NCBI GenBank assembly: GCA_030598905.1 | Contig: JAUVPA010000087.1 | Span: 1-7,451 of the forward strand | DNA length: 7,451 nucleotides | From: Acidimicrobiia bacterium | GTDB lineage: Bacteria; Actinomycetota; Acidimicrobiia; Spongiisociales; UBA5794 | Direction of reading: 5' to 3' | In this document: positions 6,695 to 7,451 of the stretch, in pieces | Layout: each line of letters opens with the position of its first letter | Numbering within the stretch: position 1 is the first letter of the stretch | Position numbers and translations under genes: made by a program | Notes under the pieces: model-generated | The model's input: only the letters and a program-made list of their open reading frames with translations | What the model was told of the DNA's origin: nothing | The model's database searches: none

Positions 6695-7251
6695 GCCAGC
6701 CGGGAGACCAAGTGGAGGCCGGCGATGGTCTTGGCGTCGGTGATCTTCCCGACACTGATCCCGGCTACAGCCTCGGACAGGGGCATACGGATGATCCGAG
6801 CCGAGTGCTCCTCGGCGCCGCTCGGAGAAGACCCAACGTGTTTGAGGCCTCTGCCCAAAAAGATCCAGATGACTTCGTCGGAGAAACCGGGTGTGGTGTG
6901 AAGCCGCCCGAGGTGTTCGATGCGATCGGCCCGGAAACCGACTTCTTCAACCAGTTCCCGCTGCGCCGCTTCGAGCGGCGGCTCACCCGGAACGTCGAGC
7001 TTGCCGGCTGGTATCTCGAGAAGTGCCATCCCAATCGGAGCTCGATACTGCTCGATAAGGACGACATCGTCGTCGATGAGCGGCACGACCGCTACGGCAC
7101 CGGGATGCCTCACGGCAACTCGCGTGATCACCGAACCGTCGGGGCCTTCCATGTGCATCCGATCCAGGGTGAGGAACGAAGCCCGCGCCACCGTTCGCCT
7201 CCCGACGAGCCGGAAGCTCCTGTCGTGTGTCGTGTCGTTGGGAGTCGCCAC
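6691..7251 (-). CDS. Nudix hydrolase, probable ADP-ribose pyrophosphatase
   Basis: Enzymes of this group cleave ADP-ribose to AMP and ribose-5-phosphate, removing a reactive product of NAD turnover. The 186-residue protein has the Nudix box from G83 to G105 (PAGKLDVPGE ... REL VEE VG). E90, R98, E99, E102 and E103 are in place, with six rather than five residues between the first Gly and Glu. IEQYRAP (66-72), TPGFSDE (120-126) and the C-terminal GKITDAKTIAGL (168-179) are typical of ADP-ribose pyrophosphatases. The GTG start shares one base with the pyrG stop (TAGTG). The extra residue in the box is, as I recall, also found in the M. tuberculosis homologue next to pyrG, so it looks like a lineage trait. 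Class is firm; substrate is inferred. Confidence 0.92.
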   Translation of the reverse strand: MATPNDTTHDRSFRLVGRRTVARASFLTLDRMHMEGPDGSVITRVAVRHPGAVAVVPLIDDDVVLIEQYRAPIGMALLEIPAGKLDVPGEPPLEAAQRELVEEVGFRADRIEHLGRLHTTPGFSDEVIWIFLGRGLKHVGSSPSGAEEHSARIIRMPLSEAVAGISVGKITDAKTIAGLHLVSRLA

Positions 7252-7451
7252 TACACCGTCGTTTCGGCGGTAACGACCCCGGCTTCGATCTCCTCAACCG
7301 ACTTGCGGTGCGCCAAGGCGGCGGCAACGAACCCGCTGAACAGCGGGTGTGGATCGTCGGGCCGCGACTTCAGCTCGGGATGGAACTGGGAGGCGATGAA
7401 GAAGGGATGGTCGGGAAGTTCGACGATCTCGACAAGCCGCTCGTCCGGTGA
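7251..7451 (-). CDS. pyrG: CTP synthase, C-terminal end (partial)
   Basis: Only the last 66 residues lie in the window; the gene continues beyond the right edge. PyrG makes CTP from UTP, ATP and glutamine. The segment is the end of the glutamine amidotransferase domain: LVEIVELPDHPFFIASQFHPELKSRP, in which the His and Glu of FHPE complete the Cys-His-Glu triad, then PHPLFSGFVAAAL. The usual FHPEF is FHPEL here, a conservative change. The stop TAG overlaps the GTG of the Nudix gene by one base. pyrG-Nudix-xerD is a recognised actinobacterial order, which backs the assignment. Confidence 0.95.
   Translation of the reverse strand, partial: SPDERLVEIVELPDHPFFIASQFHPELKSRPDDPHPLFSGFVAAALAHRKSVEEIEAGVVTAETTV

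Noticed and set aside
1..7451. tRNA/rRNA genes, CRISPR arrays, phage or defence modules
   Set aside because: Apart from the broken HNH gene the window is densely filled by identifiable housekeeping genes. No repeat-spacer pattern, tRNA-like cloverleaf or defence domain was seen.

Overview
This is a GC-rich chromosomal segment, most likely from an actinomycete (Actinomycetota). The evidence is a DUF222/13E12-type HNH gene, a family largely confined to that phylum, and the conserved order pyrG - Nudix ADP-ribose pyrophosphatase - xerD ... scpA - scpB - rluB ... cmk, which I recall also from mycobacteria. A non-mycobacterial lineage such as Acidimicrobiia is possible, but the sequence alone does not settle it.

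Layout. Positions 1-919 (+ strand) hold the 3' part of a decaying DUF222/HNH gene. It has a -1 frameshift near 375, an insertion of about 63 bp carrying a 19-bp inverted repeat inside the HNH core (776-841), and a lost C-terminus where it meets cmk. From 886 to the right edge everything is on the - strand, in one tightly packed array. In transcription order (right to left) it is: pyrG (3' end only), Nudix hydrolase, xerD, a DksA/TraR-type zinc-finger protein, an HD-domain phosphohydrolase, scpA, scpB, rluB, aroA and cmk. Seven of the nine junctions overlap by 1-28 nt (TAGTG, ATGA, TGATG, GTGA and longer overlaps). The only gaps are 27 nt (xerD-dksA-like) and 64 nt (HD-scpA). This strongly suggests one operon with translational coupling, with an internal start possible only in the 64-nt gap.

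Function. The array is housekeeping: CTP synthesis and CMP/dCMP phosphorylation (pyrG, cmk), ADP-ribose clean-up (Nudix), chromosome dimer resolution and condensation (xerD, scpAB), 23S rRNA pseudouridylation (rluB), the shikimate pathway (aroA), and a probable RNA-polymerase-binding regulator (DksA/TraR-like). The HD protein's substrate is unknown. I found no new defence or mobile system. The points most worth a second look are the palindromic insertion in the HNH gene, and rluB, which has no ATG/GTG/TTG in front of its S4 domain and probably starts at ATC.
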